Numbered from the stretch's first letter, positions 1-8,958 are shown. The stretch is DNA of 64,000 nucleotides from Rugamonas aquatica (GCF_009380215.1 NZ_WHUG01000002.1:1-64000), one strand, 5' to 3'. Program-made: numbers and translations. Notes: a model not told the origin generated them from the letters alone.

Positions 1-1
1 G

Positions 2-103
2 GCCTCGTGCGCGCTGTGCGCGGCCGCCGGCGACGCGCTGCTGTGCCCCGATTGCGCCGCAGCAGGGCGGCCGGCGTGCCATGCGTGCCGAGACTCGGAG
101 TAG
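2..103 (+). CDS. C-terminal end of an unidentified cysteine-rich (zinc-ribbon) protein, partial
   Basis: This is an open frame entering from the left edge and ending at TAG 101-103. The 33 visible residues carry three CxxC pairs (CALC, CPDC, CHAC), a spacing typical of a double zinc ribbon. The wording resembles the N-terminal ribbon of ComF-type phosphoribosyltransferases, yet here it is followed at once by a stop. It is therefore either the zinc-binding tail of another protein or the stump of a broken comF. The start and most of the gene lie outside the window, so the product is not named. Confidence 0.45.
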   Translation, partial: ASCALCAAAGDALLCPDCAAAGRPACHACRDSE

Positions 104-181
104 CCAGCATCAACGCTCCAGGACGCGTTTGCGTTCAACCATGTACACTGCCGACATTATCGCATTACACCGAACGACATC

Positions 182-1108
182 ATGCAAGTCCCCGCAAATC
201 CCCCGAAGTTAAGCGCACCGATCGACCAGGAGCGCGTGCGCGCGCTGTTTGCCCGTCCAGAGCGCATTGCGCCGTCCGATTTCCTGCGCCGCGAAATCGC
301 CTCGCGCATGTTCGAACGGCTGGAACTGGTCAAGCTGGCGCCGCAGCGCGTGCTCGACGCCGGCTGCGGCGCCGGTGCCGATCTGCCACTGTTGCAGAAA
401 TCTTATCCCGCCGCGCACATCCTCGGCCTCGACGCGGCCCCCGCCATGCTGCGCGCCGCGCAGGGACCGGCGGCGAAGACCTCGTCACTGAACCAGCTGC
501 TGAGCAAGCTGTTGCCGGCCAAGACCGGCGTCGACCTGCTGTGCGGCGATTTCGCCGAACTGCCGCTGGGACCGAACTCGGTGGACCTGGTCTGGTCCAA
601 CCTGGCGCTGCACTGGCATCCGCAGCCGGACCGCGTGTTCGCCGAGTGGCGCCGCGTGGCGCGCGTGAACAGCCTGCTGATGTTTTCCTGCTTCGGCCCG
701 GACACCTTCCGCGAACTGCGCGCCGCCTTTGCCGAGGCCGACCTGGCCCCGCACGTATTGCCCTTCGTCGATATGCACGATTTCGGCGACCAGCTGGTGG
801 AAGCGGGCTTTTCGACGCCGGTGCTGGACATGGAAGGCATCACCGTCACGTATGACACGCCGCAGGCGCTGCTGGCCGATGTGCGCGCGCTGGGCGGCAA
901 TCCGCTGGGCACCCTGAGCCGGGGTTTGATAGGAAAACAGGCCTGGCAACGCATGCTGGCCACGCTGGAAAAAGGCCGCCGTCCGGACGGCAAACTGGGC
1001 CTGACTTTCGAGGTGATTTACGGCCATGCCTTCCGTCCGGCGCCCAAAGTGACGTCGAAAGGCGAGGCCATCATCCGATTTGATTTACCACGAAAGCCGC
1101 GCCAGTAG
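182..1108 (+). CDS. BioC-like SAM-dependent methyltransferase
   Basis: This 308-residue class I methyltransferase has the SAM-binding glycine motif LDAGCGAGADLP near residue 60, an acidic end of strand 2 (LGLDAAP) and the post-motif VWSNLALHW near residue 138. The family includes BioC, which methylates malonyl-ACP to start biotin synthesis. Proteins of this length with the N-terminal stretch IDQERVRALFARPERIAPSD are usually annotated BioC in Burkholderiales. No other biotin gene is visible here, so a related methyltransferase role remains possible. The ATG at 182 gives the complete family N-terminus. Confidence 0.75.
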   Translation: MQVPANPPKLSAPIDQERVRALFARPERIAPSDFLRREIASRMFERLELVKLAPQRVLDAGCGAGADLPLLQKSYPAAHILGLDAAPAMLRAAQGPAAKTSSLNQLLSKLLPAKTGVDLLCGDFAELPLGPNSVDLVWSNLALHWHPQPDRVFAEWRRVARVNSLLMFSCFGPDTFRELRAAFAEADLAPHVLPFVDMHDFGDQLVEAGFSTPVLDMEGITVTYDTPQALLADVRALGGNPLGTLSRGLIGKQAWQRMLATLEKGRRPDGKLGLTFEVIYGHAFRPAPKVTSKGEAIIRFDLPRKPRQ

Positions 1109-1169
1109 CGGGTTTGCGGGCACACTGTGGTACCACGGGCTACGCCATAGTTGTGATTTGGATTATTTC

Positions 1170-1198
1170 TTGAGCGGGGCGTTGTTGTTATATATAAT
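1170..1198 (+). promoter_or_regulatory. Sigma-70-type promoter of the cytochrome oxidase operon
   Basis: TTGAGC (1170-1175) and TATAAT (1193-1198) are separated by exactly 17 bp. This is the best promoter match between the methyltransferase and coxB. Transcription would begin near 1205 and leave a leader of about 300 nt before coxB. Confidence 0.6.
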
Positions 1199-1503
1199 CA
1201 TTGACTAATTTTGCCAGCATGTCACGTCGCCAGCTATAAACCAGCGACGGGAGCTATCAGCAGGTAAGAACGAGCACGAACGAGCATTTGAATTAAGCAG
1301 AATCAGGCTTTTGCGTTGTCCCTGGGCAGTATCTGGGGATGAAGCGGAAAGCCTCAAGGTCCCGCCGGGGTCGCGTCTTGAAGATTTTTTCAGACGAGGC
1401 TGGCATGGGGCCTGAAGTTGTTTAAGGAGCGGCGCCGGTTCAGTTCACCGAAATCCGGAGTCGTTAAAAAAATATTTTAATTTCTTGGGTGGTTGGGGAA
1501 AAC
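1199..1503 (+). promoter_or_regulatory. Long structured leader upstream of coxB, no gene seen
   Basis: No supported coding frame lies in this 305-nt stretch. It holds a direct repeat AACGAGCA (1269-1276 and 1279-1286) and a nested fold: AGCCTC (1350-1355) can pair with GAGGCT (1396-1401), and inside it CGTCT (1374-1378) with AGACG (1392-1396), the two helices competing for base 1396. The run of T at 1384-1390 sits in the inner loop. The leader may control expression of the oxidase operon, but no known riboswitch was recognised. Confidence 0.4.
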
Positions 1504-2730
1504 ATGAAACATGCGAAGCGACTTCAATCGTTGATGCTCGGGCTGTCGGTAACGGCGGCAAGTATCCCAGCGTGGGCGGCTGACACGGCGGCGACAGCGG
1601 CGGGCACCTATGCCGCGGCGACCGGCGGTACCGGCGGCCCCGTGGCCGGCGAGCTTAATCTGCAACCTCCAGCGACCCAGATCGCGTCCGAAATCTACAA
1701 CCTGCACACCTGGATGATGCTGGTCTGCCTGGTCATCTTCGTCGGCGTGTTCGGCGTGATGTTCTACTCCATCTTCAAGCACCGCAAATCGCTGGGCCAC
1801 AAACCGGCCACCTTCCACGAATCGACCGCTGTCGAAATCGCCTGGACCGTGGTGCCGTTCCTGATCGTCATCGGCATGGCGCTGCCCGCCACCCGCACCG
1901 TGGTCGGCATGAAAGACACCTCCAACGCCGACATCACCATCAAAGTGACCGGCATGCAGTGGAAGTGGGGCTACGACTACCTGAAGGGCGAAGGCGAGGG
2001 CATTTCCTTCCTGTCCAACCTGTCGACCCCGCGCGCGCAAGTGGGCGCCCCGGGCTTCGAGCCGACCGAGAAGCGCGGCGACAACTACCTGATGGAAGTC
2101 GACAACGATGTCGTCGTTCCAGTGCATAAGAAAATCCGCATCGTCACCACCGCCAACGACGTGATCCACTCCTGGTCGATCCCGGCCTTCGGCGTCAAGC
2201 AGGATGCGATCCCTGGCTTCGTGCGCGACGCCTGGTTCAAGGCTGAGCACACCGGCACCTATCGCGGCTATTGCTCCGAGCTGTGCGGCAAGGAACACGC
2301 CTTCATGCCTATCGTGGTCAAGGTCGTCACCGACGCCGAGTACAAGGTCTGGGTCGACGGCAAGAAAAAAGAAATGGCCGCGCTGGCCGATGATCCAAGC
2401 AAAACCTGGACTATCGACGAACTGAAAACCAAAGGCGAAAAAGTCTACGCCACCAACTGCGTGGTCTGCCACCAGGCCAACGGCAAGGGCGTGCCTGGCA
2501 CCTTCGCGCCGCTGGACGGCTCGGAAACGGTCAACGGTCCTAAAGCCGAACAGATCAACGTTCTGCTGCACGGTAAGAAGAGCGGCAAATTCAGCGCTGA
2601 AATGCCGGCGTGGAAGCAACTGTCGGATACGGATATTGCGGCTGTCATCACCTACACCCGTAACAGCTGGTCGAACAAGGCCGCCGAAAACATCGTTCAA
2701 CCAGCCGAAGTTGTGGCTGCACGTAAGTAA
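1504..2730 (+). CDS. coxB: Cytochrome c oxidase subunit II with C-terminal cytochrome c domain
   Basis: This is subunit II of the aa3-type oxidase. It accepts electrons from cytochrome c at the CuA centre on the periplasmic face. The protein starts with a signal peptide (MKHAKRLQSLMLGLSV...AWA), followed by two membrane helices near residues 60-120. The CuA ligands are in YCSELCGKEHAFM near residue 260. A fused class I cytochrome c domain follows with the heme motif CVVCH near residue 322. ATG 1504 is preferred over an upstream GTG at 1489 because it begins exactly at the signal peptide behind a G-rich ribosome-binding region. It is the first gene of the oxidase run. Confidence 0.95.
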   Translation: MKHAKRLQSLMLGLSVTAASIPAWAADTAATAAGTYAAATGGTGGPVAGELNLQPPATQIASEIYNLHTWMMLVCLVIFVGVFGVMFYSIFKHRKSLGHKPATFHESTAVEIAWTVVPFLIVIGMALPATRTVVGMKDTSNADITIKVTGMQWKWGYDYLKGEGEGISFLSNLSTPRAQVGAPGFEPTEKRGDNYLMEVDNDVVVPVHKKIRIVTTANDVIHSWSIPAFGVKQDAIPGFVRDAWFKAEHTGTYRGYCSELCGKEHAFMPIVVKVVTDAEYKVWVDGKKKEMAALADDPSKTWTIDELKTKGEKVYATNCVVCHQANGKGVPGTFAPLDGSETVNGPKAEQINVLLHGKKSGKFSAEMPAWKQLSDTDIAAVITYTRNSWSNKAAENIVQPAEVVAARK

Positions 2731-2745
2731 TCAGGAGCGTTACAA

Positions 2746-4335
2746 ATGAGCACTAGCACCTTGGATCACGCACACGATCACGATCACGCTCACGACCATC
2801 CCCATGGTCTGTCGCGCTGGTTGTTCGCCACCAATCACAAAGACATCGGTACGCTGTACCTGTGGTTCTCGTTCATCATGCTGCTGTCCGGCGGCGTGCT
2901 GGCACTGATGATCCGCACCGAGCTGTTCAAGCCGGGCCTGCAGTTCTTCCAGCCGGAGTTCTTCAACCAGCTGACCACCATGCACGGCCTGGTGATGGTG
3001 TTCGGCGCCATCATGCCGGCCTTCGTCGGCTTCGCCAACTGGATGATCCCGCTGCAAGTGGGCGCATCGGACATGGCCTTCGCCCGCATGAACAACTTCT
3101 CGTTCTGGCTGCTGCCACCGGCGGCCATCCTGCTGGCGACCTCGTTCCTGGTCCCTGGCGGCGCCACCGCCGCCGGCTGGACGCTGTACGCGCCGCTGTC
3201 GACCCAGATGGGCCCAGGCATGGACATGGCGATTTTCGCGATGCACCTGATGGGCGCCTCGTCGATCATGGGTTCGATCAATATCATCGTCACCATCCTG
3301 AACATGCGCGCGCCCGGCATGACGCTGATGAAAATGCCGATGTTCTGCTGGACCTGGCTGATCACCGCCTACCTGCTGATCGCCGTGATGCCGGTTCTGG
3401 CCGGCGCGATCACCATGACGCTGACCGACCGCCACTTCGGCACCTCGTTCTTTAACGCTGCCGGCGGCGGCGACCCGGTCATGTACCAGCACATCTTCTG
3501 GTTCTTCGGCCACCCCGAGGTGTACATCATGATTCTGCCGGCCTTCGGCATCGTCTCGCAGATCCTGCCGGCCTTCGCCCGCAAGCAGCTGTTCGGCTAC
3601 GCATCGATGGTCTACGCGACCGCATCGATCGCGATCCTGTCCTTCATCGTCTGGGCCCACCACATGTTCACCACCGGCATGCCGGTGACGTCGCAGCTGT
3701 TCTTCATGTACGCCACCATGCTGATCGCGGTGCCGACCGGCGTGAAAGTGTTCAACTGGATCGCTACCATGTGGAAGGGTTCGATGACCTTCGAAACCCC
3801 GATGCTGTTCGCGGTCGGCTTCATCTTCGTGTTCACCATCGGCGGCTTCACCGGCCTGATCCTGGCTGTGACCCCGATCGACATCCAGCTGCAGGACACC
3901 TACTACGTGGTGGCGCACTTCCACTACGTGCTGGTGGCCGGTTCGCTGTTCGCGCTGTTCGCCGGCTTCTACTACTGGTCGCCGAAATGGACCGGCCATA
4001 TGTACAACGAAGCCATGGGCAAGACCCACTTCTGGCTGTCGCTGATCACCTTCAACATCACCTTCTTCCCGATGCACTTCCTGGGTCTGGCTGGGATGCC
4101 GCGCCGCTACGCCGACTACTCGGCGCAGTTCACCGACTTCAACATGATCGCCACCATCGGTGCTTTCGGTTTCGGTCTGTCGCAGGTGTTCTTCCTGTTC
4201 TTCGTGATCTTGCCGACCATCCGTGGCGGCAAGAAAGCCGCAGACAAGCCATGGGATGGCGCTGAAGGCCTGGAGTGGACCGTGCCGTCGCCGGCGCCGT
4301 TCCACACCTTCGAAACGCCACCGCAGTTCAAATAA
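2746..4335 (+). CDS. ctaD: Cytochrome c oxidase subunit I
   Basis: This is the catalytic subunit holding heme a and the heme a3-CuB site that reduces oxygen and pumps protons. All the metal-site signatures are present: HGLVMVF near residue 83, HPEVY near residue 260, WAHHMF near residue 305 and HFHYVLVAG near residue 390. It has twelve membrane helices and the usual length (529 residues). The N-terminus has a histidine-rich run ([14 protein letters not shown]), which may help to hold metal; this is inference. The gene starts 15 bp after coxB behind AGGAG. Confidence 0.97.
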   Translation: MSTSTLDHAHDHDHAHDHPHGLSRWLFATNHKDIGTLYLWFSFIMLLSGGVLALMIRTELFKPGLQFFQPEFFNQLTTMHGLVMVFGAIMPAFVGFANWMIPLQVGASDMAFARMNNFSFWLLPPAAILLATSFLVPGGATAAGWTLYAPLSTQMGPGMDMAIFAMHLMGASSIMGSINIIVTILNMRAPGMTLMKMPMFCWTWLITAYLLIAVMPVLAGAITMTLTDRHFGTSFFNAAGGGDPVMYQHIFWFFGHPEVYIMILPAFGIVSQILPAFARKQLFGYASMVYATASIAILSFIVWAHHMFTTGMPVTSQLFFMYATMLIAVPTGVKVFNWIATMWKGSMTFETPMLFAVGFIFVFTIGGFTGLILAVTPIDIQLQDTYYVVAHFHYVLVAGSLFALFAGFYYWSPKWTGHMYNEAMGKTHFWLSLITFNITFFPMHFLGLAGMPRRYADYSAQFTDFNMIATIGAFGFGLSQVFFLFFVILPTIRGGKKAADKPWDGAEGLEWTVPSPAPFHTFETPPQFK

Positions 4336-4337
4336 TC

Positions 4338-4445
4338 ATGGGCGAACAGAAGAAGCCGAATAACGCGAGGACCGGCCTGCTGCTGGCCGGTCTGGCCCTG
4401 TTCTTTTTCCTGTCCGTGTATGTCAAGCGGATGTGGCTGAGCTGA
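4338..4445 (+). CDS. Cytochrome oxidase small assembly protein, 35 residues
   Basis: This short gene runs from ATG 4338, three bases after the ctaD stop codon, to TGA 4443-4445, one base before the ctaG start. The product begins MGEQKKPNNARTG, then has one hydrophobic helix (LLLAGLALFFFLSVYV) and a basic tail (KRMW). A small single-helix protein at exactly this position is common in Burkholderiales oxidase loci and is thought to help assembly. The tight packing between two real genes and the clean hydrophobic design support it as real. Confidence 0.8.
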   Translation: MGEQKKPNNARTGLLLAGLALFFFLSVYVKRMWLS

Positions 4446-4446
4446 C

Positions 4447-5004
4447 GTGAGCGACGAACAGGAAACTGGCGGGCTGAACCGCACGCTGCTGGGCAAGCTG
4501 ATCGTGGTGGCGGTGTTGATGTTCGGGTTTGCGTACGCGCTCAACCCGTTCTACCGCCAGATCTGCGAAGCGCTGGGCATCAATGTGCTGACGCAGAAGG
4601 ACGGCACGGTCAGCGCCGATACCAATACGCAGATCGACACCACGCGCAGCGTGACGATCGAGTTTGACGGCAATGCGCAAGGCCCGTGGCGCTTCCGTCC
4701 GGTGACGCACAGCATGACCGTGCATCCGGGCGAGCTGACCACGGTGATGTACGAGGTGGTCAACACCCAGAACCGCGAAGTCAGCGCGCAGGCGATACCG
4801 AGCTACGCGCCGCAAAGCGCGATGCCGCATTTTAAAAAGGTCGAGTGCTTCTGCTTCAAGCAGCAGACCATGAAACCGAACGAAGCACGGCAGATGCCGG
4901 TGGTGTTCTTCATCGACCCGGCGCTGCCCAAGGATGTGAAGACCATCACGCTGTCGTACACCTTCTTCGAGGTGGGCGGTCTGGACAAGACCGCATCCAA
5001 GTAA
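4447..5004 (+). CDS. ctaG: Cytochrome c oxidase assembly protein CtaG (CuB chaperone)
   Basis: CtaG/Cox11 delivers copper to the CuB site of subunit I. The 185-residue protein has one N-terminal membrane anchor (LIVVAVLMFGFAYALNPFYRQ) and a periplasmic immunoglobulin-like domain. The copper-binding pair is visible as VECFCFKQQT near residue 135. YxxxC-type region residues (NPFYRQICEALG) follow the anchor, as in the family. The start is GTG 4447, directly after the small assembly gene, which suggests translational coupling. Confidence 0.93.
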   Translation: MSDEQETGGLNRTLLGKLIVVAVLMFGFAYALNPFYRQICEALGINVLTQKDGTVSADTNTQIDTTRSVTIEFDGNAQGPWRFRPVTHSMTVHPGELTTVMYEVVNTQNREVSAQAIPSYAPQSAMPHFKKVECFCFKQQTMKPNEARQMPVVFFIDPALPKDVKTITLSYTFFEVGGLDKTASK

Positions 5005-5016
5005 GGGGTGGGCGCA

Positions 5017-5220
5017 ATGGAAGAAGATAAGAAGCAAGCGTCGTTCATGTATTCGATGAAAGCGGTGTTCTGGTCGTTCTTCGGCCTGCGCCGCAAAAGC
5101 GATTTCGACACCGATTCGGCCAAGCTGAACCCGGTACACATCATCATCGCGGCCTTGATTGGCGTGGCTTGTTTTATTGGACTGCTGATCACTATCGTTA
5201 AGGTTGTAGTTTCAAAATAA
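5017..5220 (+). CDS. DUF2970 family small membrane protein
   Basis: This 67-residue protein has a cytosolic N-terminal half containing FMYSMKAVFWSFFGLRRKSD and a single C-terminal membrane helix (IIIAALIGVACFIGLLITIV). It matches the DUF2970 family, found between ctaG and coxC in many betaproteobacteria; its function is unknown, but the fixed position implies a role in oxidase assembly. ATG 5017 is chosen over GTG 5008 because AAGGGG at 5003-5008 is then correctly spaced from the start. Confidence 0.8.
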   Translation: MEEDKKQASFMYSMKAVFWSFFGLRRKSDFDTDSAKLNPVHIIIAALIGVACFIGLLITIVKVVVSK

Positions 5221-5236
5221 ATTTAGGGAGATGAAG

Positions 5237-6097
5237 ATGAGTTCACATAACGCCTCGGCACCGTACTACTTCGTGCCTGGTCCATCCAAATGGCCGCTGT
5301 TCGCAGGCATGTCCCTGCTGACCACCATGATCGGCGCTTCGGCCTGGGTCAATGATGTGTCGTGGGGCCCGATCGTGAACTATATCGGCCTGGCTGGCAT
5401 CATCGCCGTGCTGTTCTTCTGGTTCGGCGACGCCATCAAGGAATCCGAAGCGGGCCAGTACGGCCAGCGCGTCGACCATTCCTATCGCTGGTCGATGGGC
5501 TGGTTCATCTTCTCGGAGGTGATGTTCTTCGGCGCCTTCTTCGGCGCGCTGTTCTATGCGCGCACGATCAGCATGCCGTGGCTGGGCGACCTGGACCACA
5601 AATTCATCTGGCCTGACTTCGCGGCGCACTGGGGCAACGTCGGCCCGGCCGGCACGGTGCAGGAATTCAAGACCATGGGTCCGTTCCCCATCCCGACCAT
5701 CAACACCGCGCTGCTGCTGACCTCGGGCCTGACGCTGACCATCTCGCACCATGCGCTGCGCGCCGGCCATCGCGCGCAGACCGCGTTCTGGCTGTTCGCC
5801 ACCGTGGCGCTGGGCGCGATCTTCATGGGCTTCCAGGCTTATGAATACCACCATGCGTACACCGAACTGAACCTGAAGCTGACCTCGGGCATCTACGGTT
5901 CCACCTTCTTCATGCTGACCGGCTTCCACGGCTTCCACGTGACGATGGGCGCGATCATGCTGTCGGTGGTGCTGGTCCGTGTACTCAAGGGCCACTTCAC
6001 GCCGGACCACCACTTCGCCTTCGAAGGCGCGGCCTGGTACTGGCACTTTGTGGACGTGGTCTGGCTGGGTCTGTACGTTGTGGTTTACTGGCTGTAA
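5237..6097 (+). CDS. coxC: Cytochrome c oxidase subunit III
   Basis: Subunit III is a seven-helix membrane protein that stabilises the oxidase core and its proton uptake. The 286-residue sequence shows the family pattern YFVPGPSKWP at the start, WFIFSEVMFFGAFFGALFYAR near residue 95, the conserved acidic helix and HFHDV-like ending WYWHFVDVVWLGLYVVVYW. A second ATG lies at 5231, but the AGGGAG at 5225-5230 is better spaced for ATG 5237. A strong terminator follows 55 bp downstream. Confidence 0.95.
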   Translation: MSSHNASAPYYFVPGPSKWPLFAGMSLLTTMIGASAWVNDVSWGPIVNYIGLAGIIAVLFFWFGDAIKESEAGQYGQRVDHSYRWSMGWFIFSEVMFFGAFFGALFYARTISMPWLGDLDHKFIWPDFAAHWGNVGPAGTVQEFKTMGPFPIPTINTALLLTSGLTLTISHHALRAGHRAQTAFWLFATVALGAIFMGFQAYEYHHAYTELNLKLTSGIYGSTFFMLTGFHGFHVTMGAIMLSVVLVRVLKGHFTPDHHFAFEGAAWYWHFVDVVWLGLYVVVYWL

Positions 6098-6151
6098 GTA
6101 CAGGCTGTAACAAGGCTATAATGCCGCAGCGATGCTGCTGCGGCGCTGGAG

Positions 6152-6190
6152 AAAAAGCCGCATCGGTTCGACACCGGATGCGGCTTTTTT
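6152..6190. terminator. Bidirectional rho-independent terminator after coxC
   Basis: The stem GCCGCATC-GGT pairs with ACCGGATGCGGC (one bulged base), with AAAAA on the left and TTTTTT on the right. It can end coxC transcripts on the plus strand and DUF2909 transcripts on the minus strand. Confidence 0.85.
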
Positions 6191-6193
6191 ATT

Positions 6194-6397
6194 TCAGCCG
6201 CGGATGCCGGTGGGCTGGATGTAGCCGAGCTTGTGGGCGATCAGCAGCGCGGCGAACAGGGCGATCGACAGGCCGACCCGCACCGCCAGCGCGCGCACGG
6301 TGTTGTTGCTCTTGCCCTTGTCGCGCATCAGGAAATAGAAGGCGGATGCCAGGCTGCCGATAATCAGGATAAACGCAATGGCGACAGCAATTTTCAT
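6194..6397 (-). CDS. Twin transmembrane protein, DUF2909 family
   Basis: This 67-residue protein has two membrane helices: MKIAVAIAFILIIGSLASAFY at the N-terminus and VGLSIALFAALLIAHKLGYI near residues 41-60. They are joined by a short basic loop (MRDKGKSNN). This is the DUF2909 twin-helix family, typically found on the opposite strand between coxC and SURF1 in Burkholderiales. The role is unknown. The start at 6397 gives a complete first helix; longer open frame upstream runs antisense through SURF1 and is ignored. The gene is divergent from SURF1 with 39 bp between starts. Confidence 0.8.
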   Translation of the reverse strand: MKIAVAIAFILIIGSLASAFYFLMRDKGKSNNTVRALAVRVGLSIALFAALLIAHKLGYIQPTGIRG

Positions 6398-6436
6398 GGC
6401 AGGACCGGTAGTGGGTTTGATGAGGGTTCCATTGTA

Positions 6437-7168
6437 ATGGGTATTGCGTTCCGTTTTAAACTCGTCCCTTTCGCCGCGACCGTGCTGGTGGTGGCGCTGG
6501 GCATACAGCTGGGTAACTGGCAGCAGCGCCGCGCCGCGCACAAGATCGTGTTGCAGGCCAAGCTGGCCCAGGGCAACGCCAGCGCGCCGCTGACACTGGA
6601 CGGCACGCCGCTGGCGGCCGATGCGGTGGAATTCCGCCGCGTTGCCGTCACCGGCGAATTTGTCGCCGGCTGGCCGGTGTACCTGGACAATCGTCCCTAC
6701 AAGAACAGCTCCGGCTTTTATCTGCTGATGCCGTTTAAAATTGCGGGATCGGGCATGCACGTGCTGGTGGTGCGCGGCTGGCTGCCGCGCAACCCGGCCG
6801 AGCGCGCCAAGCTGCCGGCGTATGCGACGCCGTCCGGCACGGTGACGCTGGAGGGCGTGGCGCGGCTGGACGCCGGCCATGTGCTGGAACTGGCCAGGAC
6901 GCCGGTGCTGACGCCCAACGCCATCGTGCAGAACGCCGATCCGCTGCAGGTGGCCAGGGACAGCGGCCTGACCATGCAACCGTTCGTGGTCGAACAAACC
7001 GGCGCGGCCAGGCCGGCCGGCGACGACGCGCAGATGGTGCGCGACTGGGCACCGCCGACGTTGAACGTGGAAAAACATCAGGGCTATGCCTTTCAGTGGT
7101 ACGCACTGTCGGCGATGGCTGTTATCTTCTTTGTGGTGAACGGATTCAGACGTGGAAAACAAAAGTAA
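6437..7168 (+). CDS. SURF1 family cytochrome oxidase biogenesis protein
   Basis: SURF1 (Shy1) proteins assist heme a insertion into subunit I. The 243-residue product has a membrane helix at each end (FAATVLVVALGIQLGNWQ near the start and FQWYALSAMAVIFFVVNGF near the end) around a periplasmic domain. Family motifs LGNWQQRRAAHK, YLDNRPYKN and VVRGWLPRN are present. ATG 6437 places the first helix at the N-terminus. The 3' end overlaps the next gene by 17 bp, indicating coupled translation. Confidence 0.92.
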   Translation: MGIAFRFKLVPFAATVLVVALGIQLGNWQQRRAAHKIVLQAKLAQGNASAPLTLDGTPLAADAVEFRRVAVTGEFVAGWPVYLDNRPYKNSSGFYLLMPFKIAGSGMHVLVVRGWLPRNPAERAKLPAYATPSGTVTLEGVARLDAGHVLELARTPVLTPNAIVQNADPLQVARDSGLTMQPFVVEQTGAARPAGDDAQMVRDWAPPTLNVEKHQGYAFQWYALSAMAVIFFVVNGFRRGKQK

Positions 7169-7769
7169 TCAAGGCCGTGGTCGCTGGAAACTGATGGCCG
7201 TGCTGGCCGTGTGCGCGGCGCCGCTGGTGGGCTCCTACCTGACGTACTACGTGATCAAGCCCAAGGGCGGCGTCACCAATTTCGGCGCGCTGATCGATCC
7301 GCGCGACCATCCTATCCCGGCCATGGCCAGCACCTCGCTGGACGGCAAGCCGCTGACGCTGGACAACTACAAGGGCAAGTGGATCATGCTCAAGGTCGGT
7401 CCGTCCGACTGCAAGCAGGATTGCCAGGACCAGCTGTTCGCCATGCGCCAGCTGCGCACCATGCAGGGCAAGGAGATGGAGCGCATCGAGCGCGTGTGGA
7501 TGATTACCGACGAGCAGCCGCTCGATACGGTGCTGATGCGCGTCAACGACGGCACCCGCATGCTGCGCGCGCCGGCCGCCGTCATCGACAAGTGGCTGCC
7601 GCTGGAGCAGGCCGCCGGCGATAGCGTGTCCGACCACGTCTACCTGATCGACCCGCTGGGCAACCTGATGATGCGCTTCCCGAAAGGCGCGGTCTCCAGC
7701 GATACCGAGAAGGTGAAGAAGGTCCACAAGGACATCAGCAAGCTGCTGAAGGCTTCGGCGATAGGCTGA
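7152..7769 (+). CDS. Sco-like thioredoxin-fold membrane protein of the oxidase locus
   Basis: This 205-residue protein has one N-terminal membrane helix (LMAVLAVCAAPLVGSYLTYYV) and a periplasmic thioredoxin-like domain. It keeps a Sco-like metal/redox pair (SDCKQDCQDQ near residue 88) and a histidine in SDHVYLIDPLGN near residue 160, where Sco proteins have their third copper ligand. The rest is divergent from the typical Sco encoded at 9852-10451. It probably handles copper or disulfide exchange for oxidase assembly. GTG 7152 overlaps SURF1. Relatives are often annotated only as hypothetical or cytochrome oxidase-associated. Confidence 0.7.
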   Translation: MENKSNQGRGRWKLMAVLAVCAAPLVGSYLTYYVIKPKGGVTNFGALIDPRDHPIPAMASTSLDGKPLTLDNYKGKWIMLKVGPSDCKQDCQDQLFAMRQLRTMQGKEMERIERVWMITDEQPLDTVLMRVNDGTRMLRAPAAVIDKWLPLEQAAGDSVSDHVYLIDPLGNLMMRFPKGAVSSDTEKVKKVHKDISKLLKASAIG

Positions 7770-7774
7770 CCGTC

Positions 7775-8941
7775 ATGCACTCGACCACCCTCGCTCAAAT
7801 GGCCGTGACGGCGCTGCTGGTGGCGCTGCTGCCGGCGTCGCTGGTGTGGACTTCGTCCGACGCCAACAAATATCGCAAGCTGGTCTGGGTCTGCGTGTTC
7901 CTGACCTTCGACCTGATCGTGTTCGGCGCCTTCACGCGCCTGACCGATTCCGGCCTCGGCTGTCCGGACTGGCCGGGCTGCTACGGCGCCGCCAATCCCT
8001 TCCTCGCGCACGAGCAGATCACGGCGGCCGAGGCGCTGCTGCCGACCGGCCCGGTCACGGTGGTCAAGGCCTGGATCGAGATGATCCACCGCTATCTGGC
8101 GATGGCGATCGGCGTGCTGATCGTGGCGATGATGGCGCAAGCCTGGTACCAATGGCGCAAGTCCAAGGGCACGCGCACCGAGTACGCGCCATGGCTGCCG
8201 ACCGTGCTGTTCCTGTTTATCTGCGTGCAGGGCGCGTTCGGCGCCTGGACCGTGACGCTGAAGCTGCAACCGGTGATCGTCACCACCCATCTGCTGCTGG
8301 GCATGGGCATGCTGTCCTTGCTGGCGTGGTACGGCGGCCGCCAGAACCAGCTGATCGCGCCGGTGCGCACGGTGACGGCCTCGCCGCCGGCGATGCGCAA
8401 CATCCGGCTGCTGGCCGGGGCTTCGGCCATTCTGCTGCTGGTGCAACTGGCGCTGGGCGCCTGGACCAGCACCAACTACGCCACCCTGGCCTGCACCGAT
8501 TTCCCGCTGTGCGGCGGCAAGCTGGTGCCGGACATGGATTTCGAACACGGCTTCACGCTATGGCGGGAGCTGGGCAAGACCGCCGCCGGCCACTACCTGC
8601 CGTTCGCGGCCCTGACGGCGATCCACTGGGTGCACCGCAATGTCGGCATCATCGTCGCGCTGGTGGCCGGCTACACGGCCTGGCGCGCGTGGGAGCATGC
8701 GGCGCTGCACAAGACCGCCCGCTACATCGCGCTGGCGCTGGCGGCGCAGATCGCCACCGGCGTCGCCACCATCTACCTCAGCTTCCCGCTGACGATCGCG
8801 GTGCTGCACAACGCCGGGGCGGCGCTGCTGGTCCTGTTGCTTACCATGTTAAACTACAAGGCTAAGTACCAGTACGATATTGCAAAAAAGGCAGCCTCGG
8901 GCGCGGCATCCGCGCACACCTCCGCTGCCCGGCAAAAGTAA
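7775..8941 (+). CDS. ctaA: Heme A synthase, COX15/CtaA family
   Basis: CtaA oxidises the methyl group of heme O to the formyl group of heme A. The 388-residue protein has eight predicted helices and the paired histidines of the family: EMIHRYLAM near residue 93, VTTHLLLG near residue 170, AIHWVHRN near residue 287 and VLHNAGAA near residue 345. The signature [20 protein letters not shown] lies near residue 50. It starts five bases after the Sco-like gene and precedes ctaB, which makes the heme O substrate. Confidence 0.93.
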   Translation: MHSTTLAQMAVTALLVALLPASLVWTSSDANKYRKLVWVCVFLTFDLIVFGAFTRLTDSGLGCPDWPGCYGAANPFLAHEQITAAEALLPTGPVTVVKAWIEMIHRYLAMAIGVLIVAMMAQAWYQWRKSKGTRTEYAPWLPTVLFLFICVQGAFGAWTVTLKLQPVIVTTHLLLGMGMLSLLAWYGGRQNQLIAPVRTVTASPPAMRNIRLLAGASAILLLVQLALGAWTSTNYATLACTDFPLCGGKLVPDMDFEHGFTLWRELGKTAAGHYLPFAALTAIHWVHRNVGIIVALVAGYTAWRAWEHAALHKTARYIALALAAQIATGVATIYLSFPLTIAVLHNAGAALLVLLLTMLNYKAKYQYDIAKKAASGAASAHTSAARQK

Positions 8942-8958
8942 GCACCTTTAAGCATCTA

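Noticed and set aside
7..855. A 282-codon open frame overlapping the methyltransferase
   Set aside because: It is arginine- and alanine-rich with no domain, while the frame starting at 182 has clear SAM-binding motifs.
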